Source: Barnesiella sp. An22
Lineage (GTDB): Bacteria > Bacteroidota > Bacteroidia > Bacteroidales > Barnesiellaceae
DNA: 64,000 nucleotides
NCBI RefSeq assembly: GCF_002159975.1
Contig: NZ_NFJR01000001.1
Location: 496,001-560,000, forward strand
Direction of reading: 5' to 3'
A program made the position numbers and the translations under genes. The stretch's first letter is position 1. Each line of letters begins with the position of its first letter. The notes beneath the pieces are model-generated. The model did not search any database. It was not told where the DNA came from and worked only from the letters and a program-made list of their open reading frames with translations. Shown in pieces: positions 35,143-44,498 of this stretch.

Positions 35143-36384
35143 CTACTCGGTCATCAGCTGCACCAGCATGAGCAGAGCCGCCTGAGTGGCCCGTGCAATC
35201 ACCTGTTCGCGGTCTCCCTCGAAGCGGAAACAGTCTACTTTGTCGCGGTTGCCATAGCGTGCGGCTATCCACACGGTGCCCACCGGTTTCTCGGGGGTAC
35301 CTCCACCGGGGCCGGCTATGCCCGAGGTGGCTACCGCACAGTCGGTCGCGAACAAGCGTTGCACACCGGCGGTCATCTGCAACACGGTTTCGCGGCTCAC
35401 CGCCCCGCACTGTTCGAGTGTCTGGGGCGAGACGTGCAGCACATGCTCCTTCACCTCGTTGGCGTAGGCCACCACACTGCCCTTGAAATAGACCGAGCTG
35501 CCGGCCACCCGCGTAATCTCGTGGGCTATGTTGCCGCCCGTGCAACTCTCGGCCGTGGCCAGGGTTTCGCCCCGGCGGGCCAACAGCAGCCCCAGCGCTC
35601 CGGCCAGCGTGGCATCGCTGTCACAAAAGAGGTGCGGTCCCAGCAGGTCCTTCAACTTGTCGAACTGCCCGTCGATCAGGGGTTGCAACTGCGCCTCGTC
35701 GTCGCCGCGAGCCGTCAGCCGCAGGCGTATGACACCCGGTGTAGGCAAATAGGCCAGCTTGATGCAGGCGGGCAGTTGTGCCTCAAACCCGGTGAGCGAC
35801 TCGGAGAGGCGCGACTCGGTGAAATCCTTCACCAGACAGGTGCGGTGCAGGATGGCCGAATGGTCGCCGAAGTGGCGACGCAGCCGGTCGATGACCGAGG
35901 CCTGCATCACCGTCTTCATCTCGATGGGGACACCCGGCATCGAAACCAGCACCTTGCCCTCCCGCTCGAACCACATGACGGGCGCCGTGCCCACGGGGTT
36001 CTCGATGACGGTGCAGACGTCGGGTACATAGGCCTGGTCGTGCGTCGAGGTGTTCATCTGCAGGTGACGGCGGCGGAAAATCTCCTCGACGTGGGCACAA
36101 ACGGTCTCGTCGAAAATCATCTTGCCTCCGAAGTAGCGGCAGAGGGTCTGCTTGGTAATATCGTCTTTCGTGGGGCCCAGACCACCGGTCATCAGCACCA
36201 CGTCGACCCGGCCGAACGAGCTGTCGAGCGCGTCGGTAATCTCGCGCTCCCGGTCCCTCACGGTCGTGATTTCGGTGACCTCCCAGCCTATATGGTTCAA
36301 CTCACGGGCTATCCACCCCGAGTTGGTATCGGTGACCTGCCCGATGAGCAGCTCGTCGCCGATGACAATAATCTCGACATTCAT
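35143..36384 (-). CDS. cinA: CinA family protein, nicotinamide mononucleotide deamidase
   Basis: 413 residues from ATG 36384 (MNVEIIVIGDELLIGQVTDTN); the open frame upstream runs into tsaD and is not real. The N-terminal molybdopterin-binding-like (COG1058) domain has GGLGPTKDDITK; the C-terminal CinA domain (about residues 255-413) has TAESCTGGNIAHEIT and TSGIAGPGGGTPEKPVGTVWIA, the site of NMN deamidase activity in characterised relatives. It therefore probably recycles NMN to nicotinate mononucleotide, linking with nadE at 42-44 kb. The stop of tsaD lies 11 bases upstream, so the pair is likely cotranscribed. Confidence 0.92.
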   Translation of the reverse strand: MNVEIIVIGDELLIGQVTDTNSGWIARELNHIGWEVTEITTVRDREREITDALDSSFGRVDVVLMTGGLGPTKDDITKQTLCRYFGGKMIFDETVCAHVEEIFRRRHLQMNTSTHDQAYVPDVCTVIENPVGTAPVMWFEREGKVLVSMPGVPIEMKTVMQASVIDRLRRHFGDHSAILHRTCLVKDFTESRLSESLTGFEAQLPACIKLAYLPTPGVIRLRLTARGDDEAQLQPLIDGQFDKLKDLLGPHLFCDSDATLAGALGLLLARRGETLATAESCTGGNIAHEITRVAGSSVYFKGSVVAYANEVKEHVLHVSPQTLEQCGAVSRETVLQMTAGVQRLFATDCAVATSGIAGPGGGTPEKPVGTVWIAARYGNRDKVDCFRFEGDREQVIARATQAALLMLVQLMTE

Positions 36385-36395
36385 CCGTTTTGCAT

Positions 36396-37415
36396 TTATA
36401 ACTCGACCCGGGCAAAGGGTGCCTTCTCGACGCTGCAAAACTCTTTGTCCAGATACTTGTAATATCCTGTAATAGCCACCATGGCGGCATTGTCGGTCGT
36501 GAAGGAGAAGGGAGGCAGATAGACCGTCCATCCATAGCGGCGGGCATACTCCTCAAAGGCACCGCGCACCGCCGAGTTGGCCGACACGCCGCCGGCCACG
36601 GCCACATGCTTGATGCCCGTCTGTTTCACGGCCTTGTAGAGCTTGTCCATGAGTATGTCGACAATGGTCGCCTGCAACGAGGCACACAAGTCGCACTGGT
36701 TCTTGGCAATGAAATCGGGGTCCTCCTTCACGCGGTCTCTCAGCAGATAGAGGAACGAGGTCTTCAACCCGCTGAAACTGTAGTCGAGCCCGGGGATATG
36801 CGGCTTGTTCAAGGCAAATGCCTTGGGATTTCCCTCCTTGGCCAAGCGGTCGACAACCGGTCCGCCGGGATAGGGCAACCCCATCACCTTGGCGCATTTG
36901 TCGAAGGCTTCGCCGGCCGCATCGTCGATAGTCTGCCCGATAACCGACATCTTGTTATAGGCCTCTACCTTTATAATCTGCGAATTTCCACCCGAGACGA
37001 GCAGACACAGAAAGGGGAACGGAGGCCGCGTATCGTCGTCGGGCGAGCGTTTGATGAAGTGAGCCATCACGTGGGCCTGCAGGTGATTGACATCGACCAG
37101 CGGAATGTTGAGCGCCGTGGTGAATCCCTTGGCAAACGAGGTACCCACCAGCAACGAACCCATCAGACCGGGCCCGCGCGTAAAGGCTACCGCATTCAAC
37201 TCTTCGGGTTTGACCCCGGCCCGCTTCAGGGCCTCGGAAACCACGGGGATGATATTTTGCTGATGAGCTCGCGAAGCCAGCTCGGGCACCACCCCGCCGT
37301 AGGCTTCGTGTACCGCCTGGCTGGCGATTACATTCGACAGCATCACTTCGTCGCGGATGACCGCAGCCGAGGTATCGTCGCACGACGACTCTATGCCTAA
37401 GATTGTTACACTCAT
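36396..37415 (-). CDS. tsaD: TsaD, tRNA t6A-modification threonylcarbamoyltransferase subunit
   Basis: 339 residues from ATG 37415 (MSVTILGIESSCDDTSAAV). It transfers the threonylcarbamoyl group to A37 of ANN-decoding tRNAs, with TsaB and TsaE. The ASKHA-type GIESSCDDTS start, the metal-ligand histidines His111 and His115 (NHLQAH), CLLVSGGNSQI, and VAGGVSANSAVR are all present. The first gene of tsaD-cinA; a TACTTTTG -7 element (complement of 37459-37466) precedes it. It diverges from the tamB-like gene. Confidence 0.96.
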   Translation of the reverse strand: MSVTILGIESSCDDTSAAVIRDEVMLSNVIASQAVHEAYGGVVPELASRAHQQNIIPVVSEALKRAGVKPEELNAVAFTRGPGLMGSLLVGTSFAKGFTTALNIPLVDVNHLQAHVMAHFIKRSPDDDTRPPFPFLCLLVSGGNSQIIKVEAYNKMSVIGQTIDDAAGEAFDKCAKVMGLPYPGGPVVDRLAKEGNPKAFALNKPHIPGLDYSFSGLKTSFLYLLRDRVKEDPDFIAKNQCDLCASLQATIVDILMDKLYKAVKQTGIKHVAVAGGVSANSAVRGAFEEYARRYGWTVYLPPFSFTTDNAAMVAITGYYKYLDKEFCSVEKAPFARVEL

Positions 37416-37458
37416 ATCGTATCGTTTAACTGTGTTATCGTTCCTCTTTCGAGGTTTG

Positions 37459-37466
37459 CAAAAGTA
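37459..37466 (-). promoter_or_regulatory. Putative tsaD promoter -7 element (TACTTTTG)
   Basis: Minus-strand TACTTTTG matches TAnnTTTG 44 bases before the tsaD start; a -33 element at normal spacing is not evident. Confidence 0.4.
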
Positions 37467-37564
37467 CATATTTATAGCCAAAAAGCGTTCGCCTTTACAT
37501 TTTTTTTCATAACCACCGCCGAAAGAAAAGAGCCGATTCTATCGAAACTTTCAAAAGGATACAC

Positions 37565-37572
37565 TATTTTTG
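37565..37572 (+). promoter_or_regulatory. Putative promoter -7 element (TATTTTTG) of the tamB-like gene
   Basis: TATTTTTG ends 13 bases before the ATG at 37586. If used, the message would have a very short 5' leader. No -33 match. Confidence 0.35.
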
Positions 37573-37585
37573 TATCGTTTTAAAT

Positions 37586-40500
37586 ATGAGGAAATTCTAT
37601 TCGGCATTTCGGCTATTTGTCCATATCGTTATCATTTCTGTCATAGCGATATACACGCTCTCCTATATCCTGCTGTCGGTCCCCGGCATCCAGGACCGGG
37701 CGCGTCGTATAGGTATCGAAGAGTTGTCGGCCCTGCTGGGCACCCGGGTAGAGATTGACCGCATACAGTTCTCGCCCTTCAACAAGCTCGAACTCTTCGG
37801 GGTATACCTGCCCGACCAGCAGGGCGATACGCTCGTTTATGCCAACAAGCTCTCGGCAGGCATCGCCCTCGGCGACCTCGTATTCAACAAAGAACTTATT
37901 TTCACCAACATCCAGCTGTTCGGACTCGATGCCCGCATCTCGCAGGCCCGCCCCGATACGGTCACCAACCTGCAGTTTGTCATCGACGCCTTCAAAAGCA
38001 AATCGGACAAGCCCAAGGAGAAAATCAAGTTCAAAATAAACAACGCCATCATCCGCCGGGGCAAGATACGCTACGACCTGCTGTCGGCCCCACCGGCCGA
38101 GCCGGGACGGTTCGACCCGAACCACATCGGGGTGAAAAACCTCTTGTCGAAACTCTCGATCAAGTCGCTCACCAACGACTCGGTGAATGTCTCGATCAAG
38201 CGGCTCTCGTTCGACGAGCGGTCGGGCTTTTCGCTCAACCGCCTGCAATTCAAGCTCGAGGGTAACCGCCGGCAAGCTACGCTGAGCGATTTCAAGGTGC
38301 AGCTTCCCAGCAGCCACATCGAGATAAAACCCATAGTGGCCACCCTGCCCGACACGCTGTCGACCCGGAAGATTCTCGACGAGACCCGACTCTCGCTGCA
38401 GATACCCCAGGCCCGCATCGCCCTCGGCGACCTGGCCCCGTTCGCACCCCTGCTCGACGAGATAGAGACCTCGGTCGACCTGTCGCTCCACCTGTCGGGT
38501 ACCCCCAACGACTTCTACGTGCACGCCTTCGATTTCGACTTTGGCCACGGCAGCATCACCGCCCACAGCCAGATTGCCGTCAAGCAGATAGCCGATGCCC
38601 GGCAGCGCAGCATCGTGTGCGACCCCATCACGCTACATGCCTCGGCCGAGGGGCTGGCCGATATTCTCCAGAAAATCCCCTCACTTACCGACCAGCAACG
38701 CCACACCATAGCCCGCCTGGGTAACGTGCACTTCAGCGGCGACATCGCCAACCGGGGCCGTGACCTGACGGCCTGCGGTACCCTCACGACCGACCTGGGC
38801 ACCATCCACTCCGACCTCTCGGCCAAGCAAAACGGCCAGGCCGGAACGATGCACTATGCCGGCCTCGTCGAGTCGCAGAAGTTCAACCTCAACGGACTGT
38901 TTGCCGAGGGGAACCCCTATGGCGAGATTGTCTTCAAGGTCGAGCTCGACAGCCGAAAGACTCGCCACCAGGCCCCCACCGGCAAAGTAGTGGGAACGGT
39001 CAACTACTTCGAATATAAGGGCTACCCCTACGAAAACATCGCCCTCAACGGTGAGTTCGGCGACAACCGCTACAACGGAGTTGCCCGCATCGACGACACT
39101 AACGGCCACGTCGAGGTCAAAGGTCTGGCCGTGCTGAAACAGCAGGAGTCGGAGTTCGACCTCACCCTCCAGGCCCGCGACATACACGTAGCCGAATTGC
39201 GGTTGATGCCCAGCTTCGAAGGGTCCAAACTGGGATTCAACGTCACCGCCCAATTTACCGGCAACAGCCTCGACAACGCCGAGGGAGCAGTCACAATCGA
39301 CAGCCTCACCTTCACTACACCCAACGACCGCTTCACCCTCAACCGCTTCAGCCTCGAGGCACACAACCGCCACACACCACAGAGCATCGCCATTACCTCG
39401 GACTACCTGAACGGCTGGATCGAGGGGCAATACCGCTTCTCTACCCTGAAGGAGTCGTTGCAGAGACTCGTCGCCCAGACACTCCCCTCGCTGACGCCCC
39501 AACCCGAAGAGCCGAAACCGCACTCCCGTCGCAAAAACACGAAAAAGAAGAAAGCCGAAGAGCCGGCTCCGCTCAACAACTTCAAGTTCCGATTCACCAT
39601 CGAGCCCACCCTGCACATGTCGCAGATATTCGCACTGCCCGTCACCTTCACCGACCGGGCCACCCTCGAGGGCGAGCTGAACAGCTCTCGGAATACGGCT
39701 ACTGTCACAGGACAGATTCCACACCTGTGGTACAAGAAGCAGCACATCGAAGATGCCTACATCTCGGCCCGTAAAGATACCGCCGACATGTATCTCTCCG
39801 TCGAGACCAGCACCTACAACAAGAAGCAGGTGCGCACCATCTGGAGCCTGCGCAGCAAGGCTCACCACGACAACCTCGACGTGGTGCTCAACTGGAACAA
39901 CGACACCCAGTCGACCTTCTACGGCGAACTGAACACCTCGACCGCCTTCTCGCGCACCGCCGACGAGGGGGCGCTGCTGATGCACACCCACATCAACCCC
40001 TCGACGCTCATCTTCAACGATACCATCTGGCAGATGAAACCGGCCGACCTCACCGTAGCCGACAAGCGGGTCGAGGTGCACAATTTCGAAATTTCGCATG
40101 CCCCCCAATACATTCTCATCGACGGGGTGGCCTCGGACCAGGAGAACGACCTGTTGAACATACAGCTCAACGACGTAGACCTCGACTACATATTCGGCAC
40201 GCTCAACATCAAGCACGTGTCGTTCGGAGGCAACGCCACCGGCAATCTGGTAGCCTCGCACCTCTTCACACCGGCGCCCCGGCTCAGCACCGAGCAGTTT
40301 GACGTCAGGAATTTTGCCTACAACGGAGCCGTGTTCGGCGACCTGCACCTCTTCAGCATGTGGGACAACGACAACCAGGGCATCCTGATGAAAGGGTTTG
40401 TCGAGAACCCGGAGGAGAAACAGACCTATATCGACGGCTACATCTTCCCCACGCGCGACTCGCTCGCCCTCTCGTTCGACCCCGACCGGCTCAACATCGC

Positions 40501-42268
40501 CTTTCTGCAACCTTTCGTCGAAACGGTGATGACCGACGTTTCGGGTGTAGCCAGCGGGCACATCGACTTCTACGGCCACTTCAAGGCGCTGAACGTGACG
40601 GGCGACGCCTATGTCGAAAACTTCAACTTCGGCATCGGCTACCTCAACACCCGCTACACACTCACCGACAGCATTCACTTCTCGCCCACCCGCATCTGGT
40701 TCGACAATGTCACCGTCTATGACAAGCTGCGACACACGGCCAAGGGGTCGGGCTGGCTCTCGCACCACAATTTCAAAGACCTCGCCTACGACATCGCCAT
40801 CACCGATGCCCGCGACTTCCTGTCCTACGACATGACCGAACGACAAAGCCCCACCTACTACGGTACCATCTACGGCACGGGATCGGCCCTCATCAAGGGC
40901 GAACCGGGCTACAACCGCATCGACGTGAACATGGCTACCGGCGACCAGTCGAACTTCACCTTCGTCTTGTCGGGCTCCGAAGCGGCCGGCGAATACGACT
41001 TCATCACCTTCACCAACTCGGCTCGCTCGATGGCCGAGGCCGATGAGAGCCAGGTCGACAGCACGGCTATCCTCAACAATGCCCGCATGATGGAGAGCAA
41101 CCAGGCACAAGAGAACAGCATCCTGGCCCTCAACCTGCAAATCGAAGCGACCAACCAGGCCAAAATGAATCTGGTGATGGACAAATCGACCGGCGACATG
41201 ATCAAGGCGACCGGCCGGGGCAGTATCTTACTGGAATACAATTCGGTAAACGACGACTTCAAGCTCTACGGCTCTTATGTACTCGAGAAGGGTAGCTACA
41301 ACTTCAGCCTGCAGGACATCATCACCCGCGACTTCTCCATCAAGGAGGGGAGCCGCGTATCCTTCCACGGCGACCCCATGGCGACCAACCTCGACATATC
41401 GGCCATCTATTCGCTCACGGCCAACCTGCTCGACCTCGACGAGAACTTCGCCAACGACAAGGAGCTGACCCGAACCACCGTACCGGTGCAGACGATACTG
41501 AATGTATCGGGCGACGTGCGGCGTCCCGACCTCAGCTTCGACATCGCCTTCCCCACCCTCACGCAGGATATGGACCGCCGGGTGCGCAGCATCATCAGCA
41601 CCAACGACATGATGAACCGCCAGATTATCTACCTGCTGGCCCTGAACCGGTTCTATACCCCCGACTTCATGAACATGGGGCAGAGCCGGAACAACGAGCT
41701 GGTGTCGGTAGCCTCGTCGACCCTCTCGTCGCAACTGGGCAACATCCTGGGACAGTTGAGCGACAACTGGAACATCTCGCCAAACTTCCGCAGCGAAAAG
41801 GGCGACTTCTCCGACATGGAGGTAGACCTGGCCCTCTCGAGCCAACTGCTCAACAACCGGTTGATTTTCAACGGAAACTTCGGTTACCGCGACAACACGA
41901 TGAACAACAATACCTTCATCGGCGACTTCGACCTGGAGTATCTGCTCAACAAGAGCGGCACCATACGGCTCAAGGCCTACAACCACTACAACGACCAGAA
42001 CTACTACATCAAGTCGGCCCTCACCACCCAGGGCGTGGGCATCATGCTGCGTCACGACTTCAGCCTCTGGAGCGACCTCTTCAAGCGGAGCCCCCGGCCC
42101 GAGGCGGCTGTCGACTCTGTCCGCACCACCCCGCCGAGCACTCAGCCCGAAACTCCGGCCGATTCGACTCGTACCGTCCGACCCGAGACACCGACCCTGC
42201 CGGCCGACTCTACCCGGGTTGTCTCACGACAACCGGCCCTCAAACCCGACGAGCCGAAAGAGAAATAG
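37586..42268 (+). CDS. tamB: TamB-like translocation/assembly module (AsmA-like, DUF490)
   Basis: 1560 residues. An N-terminal signal-anchor (VHIVIISVIAIYTLSYILLSV, about 12-32) is followed by a very long beta-rich region typical of the AsmA/TamB bridge proteins that span the periplasm as a lipid-conducting groove. The C-terminal DUF490 region (about 1200-1500) has FSLQDIITRDFSIKEGSRVSFHGDP, LNVSGDVRRPDLSFDI and NEFVSVASSTLSSQLG-like segments. After about residue 1505 a Pro/Ser/Thr-rich tail with repeated PADSTR units follows, unusual for the family and perhaps periplasmic or cytosolic spacer. A BamA-like TamA partner is not in the window. Single gene, convergent with nadE. Confidence 0.9.
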   Translation: MRKFYSAFRLFVHIVIISVIAIYTLSYILLSVPGIQDRARRIGIEELSALLGTRVEIDRIQFSPFNKLELFGVYLPDQQGDTLVYANKLSAGIALGDLVFNKELIFTNIQLFGLDARISQARPDTVTNLQFVIDAFKSKSDKPKEKIKFKINNAIIRRGKIRYDLLSAPPAEPGRFDPNHIGVKNLLSKLSIKSLTNDSVNVSIKRLSFDERSGFSLNRLQFKLEGNRRQATLSDFKVQLPSSHIEIKPIVATLPDTLSTRKILDETRLSLQIPQARIALGDLAPFAPLLDEIETSVDLSLHLSGTPNDFYVHAFDFDFGHGSITAHSQIAVKQIADARQRSIVCDPITLHASAEGLADILQKIPSLTDQQRHTIARLGNVHFSGDIANRGRDLTACGTLTTDLGTIHSDLSAKQNGQAGTMHYAGLVESQKFNLNGLFAEGNPYGEIVFKVELDSRKTRHQAPTGKVVGTVNYFEYKGYPYENIALNGEFGDNRYNGVARIDDTNGHVEVKGLAVLKQQESEFDLTLQARDIHVAELRLMPSFEGSKLGFNVTAQFTGNSLDNAEGAVTIDSLTFTTPNDRFTLNRFSLEAHNRHTPQSIAITSDYLNGWIEGQYRFSTLKESLQRLVAQTLPSLTPQPEEPKPHSRRKNTKKKKAEEPAPLNNFKFRFTIEPTLHMSQIFALPVTFTDRATLEGELNSSRNTATVTGQIPHLWYKKQHIEDAYISARKDTADMYLSVETSTYNKKQVRTIWSLRSKAHHDNLDVVLNWNNDTQSTFYGELNTSTAFSRTADEGALLMHTHINPSTLIFNDTIWQMKPADLTVADKRVEVHNFEISHAPQYILIDGVASDQENDLLNIQLNDVDLDYIFGTLNIKHVSFGGNATGNLVASHLFTPAPRLSTEQFDVRNFAYNGAVFGDLHLFSMWDNDNQGILMKGFVENPEEKQTYIDGYIFPTRDSLALSFDPDRLNIAFLQPFVETVMTDVSGVASGHIDFYGHFKALNVTGDAYVENFNFGIGYLNTRYTLTDSIHFSPTRIWFDNVTVYDKLRHTAKGSGWLSHHNFKDLAYDIAITDARDFLSYDMTERQSPTYYGTIYGTGSALIKGEPGYNRIDVNMATGDQSNFTFVLSGSEAAGEYDFITFTNSARSMAEADESQVDSTAILNNARMMESNQAQENSILALNLQIEATNQAKMNLVMDKSTGDMIKATGRGSILLEYNSVNDDFKLYGSYVLEKGSYNFSLQDIITRDFSIKEGSRVSFHGDPMATNLDISAIYSLTANLLDLDENFANDKELTRTTVPVQTILNVSGDVRRPDLSFDIAFPTLTQDMDRRVRSIISTNDMMNRQIIYLLALNRFYTPDFMNMGQSRNNELVSVASSTLSSQLGNILGQLSDNWNISPNFRSEKGDFSDMEVDLALSSQLLNNRLIFNGNFGYRDNTMNNNTFIGDFDLEYLLNKSGTIRLKAYNHYNDQNYYIKSALTTQGVGIMLRHDFSLWSDLFKRSPRPEAAVDSVRTTPPSTQPETPADSTRTVRPETPTLPADSTRVVSRQPALKPDEPKEK

Positions 42269-42321
42269 CTCTACTCCTCTCCCGGCTCGCCCGTTATCTT
42301 ATTATATATATTGTACAGGAA

Positions 42322-44250
42322 TTACAGCTCGTCGCACTCGCGCAGCCACATCGCGCTCGACGCGTCGCTGGGCATGCGCCAGTCGCCCCGCGGCGACAGG
42401 CTCACCGACCCCACCTTGGGCCCGTCGGGCAGGCAGGAGCGTTTGAACTGCTGGTTGAAGAAGCGACGACAAAAGACCTTCAGCCACTTCTTGATTGTCG
42501 CGTCGTCGAACTCGCCATCGAAGGCATACCGGGCCAGACAGTAGAGCTTGGCCGGCGAGAATCCATAGCGCAGCATGTTGAAGAGGAAGAAGTCGTGCAG
42601 GTCGTAGGGACCCACCAAGTCCTCGGTCTTCTGCTTGATTTCGCCGTTTTCGTCGGCCGGAATCAACTCGGGACTGATAGGCGTGTTCACAATATCGAGC
42701 AGCGTATCGCGGGCCTCGCCCGTCAATTCGTTCTCGGCCACCCAGTGCACCAGATACTTGACCAGTGTCTTGGGAATGCTGGTCGACACGCCATACATCG
42801 ACATGTGGTCGCCGTTGTAGGTGGCCCAACCGAGAGCCAGCTCCGACAGGTCGCCGGTACCTATCACGAGACCTCCCGTCTGGTTGGCAATATCCATCAA
42901 TATCTGGGTGCGCTCGCGCGCCTGAGAGTTTTCGTAAGTGACATCCTGCACCGTCGCATCGTGCCCGATGTCGCGGAAGTGCAGCTCGCACGCCTCGCGA
43001 ATCGAGATTTCGCGAATCGTAATCCCCAGGGCCTGCATCAGCGCTACGGCATTGCGATAGGTGCGGCCCGTCGTGCCGAAGCCCGGCATGGTCACCCCGA
43101 TGATTTTTTGCCGGGGCTCGCCCAGCCGGTCGAGCGCTTTCACGGCCACCAGCAAGGCCAACGTCGAATCGAGTCCGCCCGAGATACCTATCACCGCACT
43201 CTGTGCCCGCGTGTGAATGAGCCGCTTGGCCAGACCTGCAGCTTGAATGGAGAGAATCTCCTCGCAACGGTCGTGCAGCGTGGCCGAGTCGGAGGGGACA
43301 AAGGGACGCGGCGACACCCGTCGGGTCAACCGCAACGGCACATCGGCCAATGCGAAGGGGATGCGACGCACGGGACGCTCCATCGACTCCGTGCCCTGGG
43401 CAAACGAGGTCTTGACCCTACGCTCGGTGCGCAGCCGCTCCACGTCGATTTCGCTCACCGCCAGACGGGGCGACTGTACAAAACGCTCGGTCTGCGCCAA
43501 TATCGAGCCGTTCTCCAGCACGATGCCGTTGCCGGCAAAGACCAGATCGGTAGACGACTCGCCAAACCCGGCCGAGGCATAAACATATCCCGCCAGACAG
43601 CGGGCCGACTGCTGCTGCAACAGCGAGAGCAGATAGTGGTGCTTCCCGATGAGTTCGTTGGTAGCCGACAGATTGAGAATAATATCGGCCCCCTGCCGGG
43701 CCAGATGCGAGCTGGGCGGAATAGGCACCCACAGGTCTTCGCACAACTCGATACCCACCACGGCACCCGCACTCTCGAAGAGCAGGTCGACCCCGAAGGG
43801 TACCCGGCTGCCACACAGCTCCACAGTCTCGCCCGTGACCGTCAGGCCCGAAGCGAACCAACGCTCCTCGTAAAACTCCTTATAGTTGGGCAGATAGCTT
43901 TTGGGAACCACTCCCAGGATGCGCCCCTGCTGAAAGGCCACGGCGCAGTTGTACAGGCTGTTGCCCCACGCCACCGGCATGCCTACCACACACAGCAACG
44001 AGGTACGGGCGGTCGCCTCGAGCAACCCGGCCAGGGCTCGCTGTGCCTGCTCGAGCAGCAGGGTGTGGCCGAAGAGGTCGGCACAGGTATAGGCCGTCAC
44101 CGACAGCTCGGGAAAAACGACAATCTGCACCCCCAGCCCCTCGGCCTCGGCTATCTGTTTTTCTATCTCCTTGACATTATGCGGGCAATCGGCCACCTCC
44201 ACTCCGGGCACAGCCGCCGCCACTTTTACGAATCCGAAATTTTGTCCCAT
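42322..44250 (-). CDS. nadE: Glutamine-dependent NAD+ synthetase
   Basis: 642 residues from ATG 44250. It amidates nicotinate adenine dinucleotide using glutamine. The N-terminal nitrilase-like glutaminase domain shows the Glu48-Lys124-Cys170 triad in [20 protein letters not shown] and [11 protein letters not shown]. The C-terminal synthetase domain begins near residue 310 with the PP-loop [15 protein letters not shown] and holds [12 protein letters not shown]. Length and layout match the two-domain bacterial class. No obvious operon partner; neighbours are convergent tamB-like and the CocE-type hydrolase upstream, separated by a terminator. Confidence 0.96.
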   Translation of the reverse strand: MGQNFGFVKVAAAVPGVEVADCPHNVKEIEKQIAEAEGLGVQIVVFPELSVTAYTCADLFGHTLLLEQAQRALAGLLEATARTSLLCVVGMPVAWGNSLYNCAVAFQQGRILGVVPKSYLPNYKEFYEERWFASGLTVTGETVELCGSRVPFGVDLLFESAGAVVGIELCEDLWVPIPPSSHLARQGADIILNLSATNELIGKHHYLLSLLQQQSARCLAGYVYASAGFGESSTDLVFAGNGIVLENGSILAQTERFVQSPRLAVSEIDVERLRTERRVKTSFAQGTESMERPVRRIPFALADVPLRLTRRVSPRPFVPSDSATLHDRCEEILSIQAAGLAKRLIHTRAQSAVIGISGGLDSTLALLVAVKALDRLGEPRQKIIGVTMPGFGTTGRTYRNAVALMQALGITIREISIREACELHFRDIGHDATVQDVTYENSQARERTQILMDIANQTGGLVIGTGDLSELALGWATYNGDHMSMYGVSTSIPKTLVKYLVHWVAENELTGEARDTLLDIVNTPISPELIPADENGEIKQKTEDLVGPYDLHDFFLFNMLRYGFSPAKLYCLARYAFDGEFDDATIKKWLKVFCRRFFNQQFKRSCLPDGPKVGSVSLSPRGDWRMPSDASSAMWLRECDEL

Positions 44251-44423
44251 ATCTTCACGGTTAATATCGACAAATGTAAACAAATTAACCGGGATTCAAA
44301 ACTCCCGGCCCGCATATTCCGCCATCCTTTTTTTACAACTCGCCCCGGTCGACAAAAAAAAGGGAAACATCCCATGCAACTGAGACATTCCCCCTTTTCG
44401 ATGATATGAGAAAGTTTTTCGAA

Positions 44424-44488
44424 AAAGCGCCGGCGGTGCGGATGCAGCCCGCGAAACAGGCTGCCATCCCGATGGCAAAGCACCGCCG
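44424..44488 (-). terminator. Terminator of the CocE/NonD hydrolase gene
   Basis: On the minus strand CGGCGGTGC (44488-44480) pairs with GCACCGCCG (44439-44431); inside, GGATGGCAGCC pairs with GGCTGCATCC with one bulge, then GCGCTTTTTC follows. A long imperfect hairpin starting 11 bases after the stop codon. Confidence 0.75.
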
Positions 44489-44498
44489 TCACGCTTGG

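Noticed and set aside
38681-41140. 819-codon open frame antisense to the tamB-like gene
   Set aside because: It is the shadow of a gene with high GC at third positions. Its translation has no signal peptide, domain or motif, and the sense frame is a recognisable TamB-like protein.
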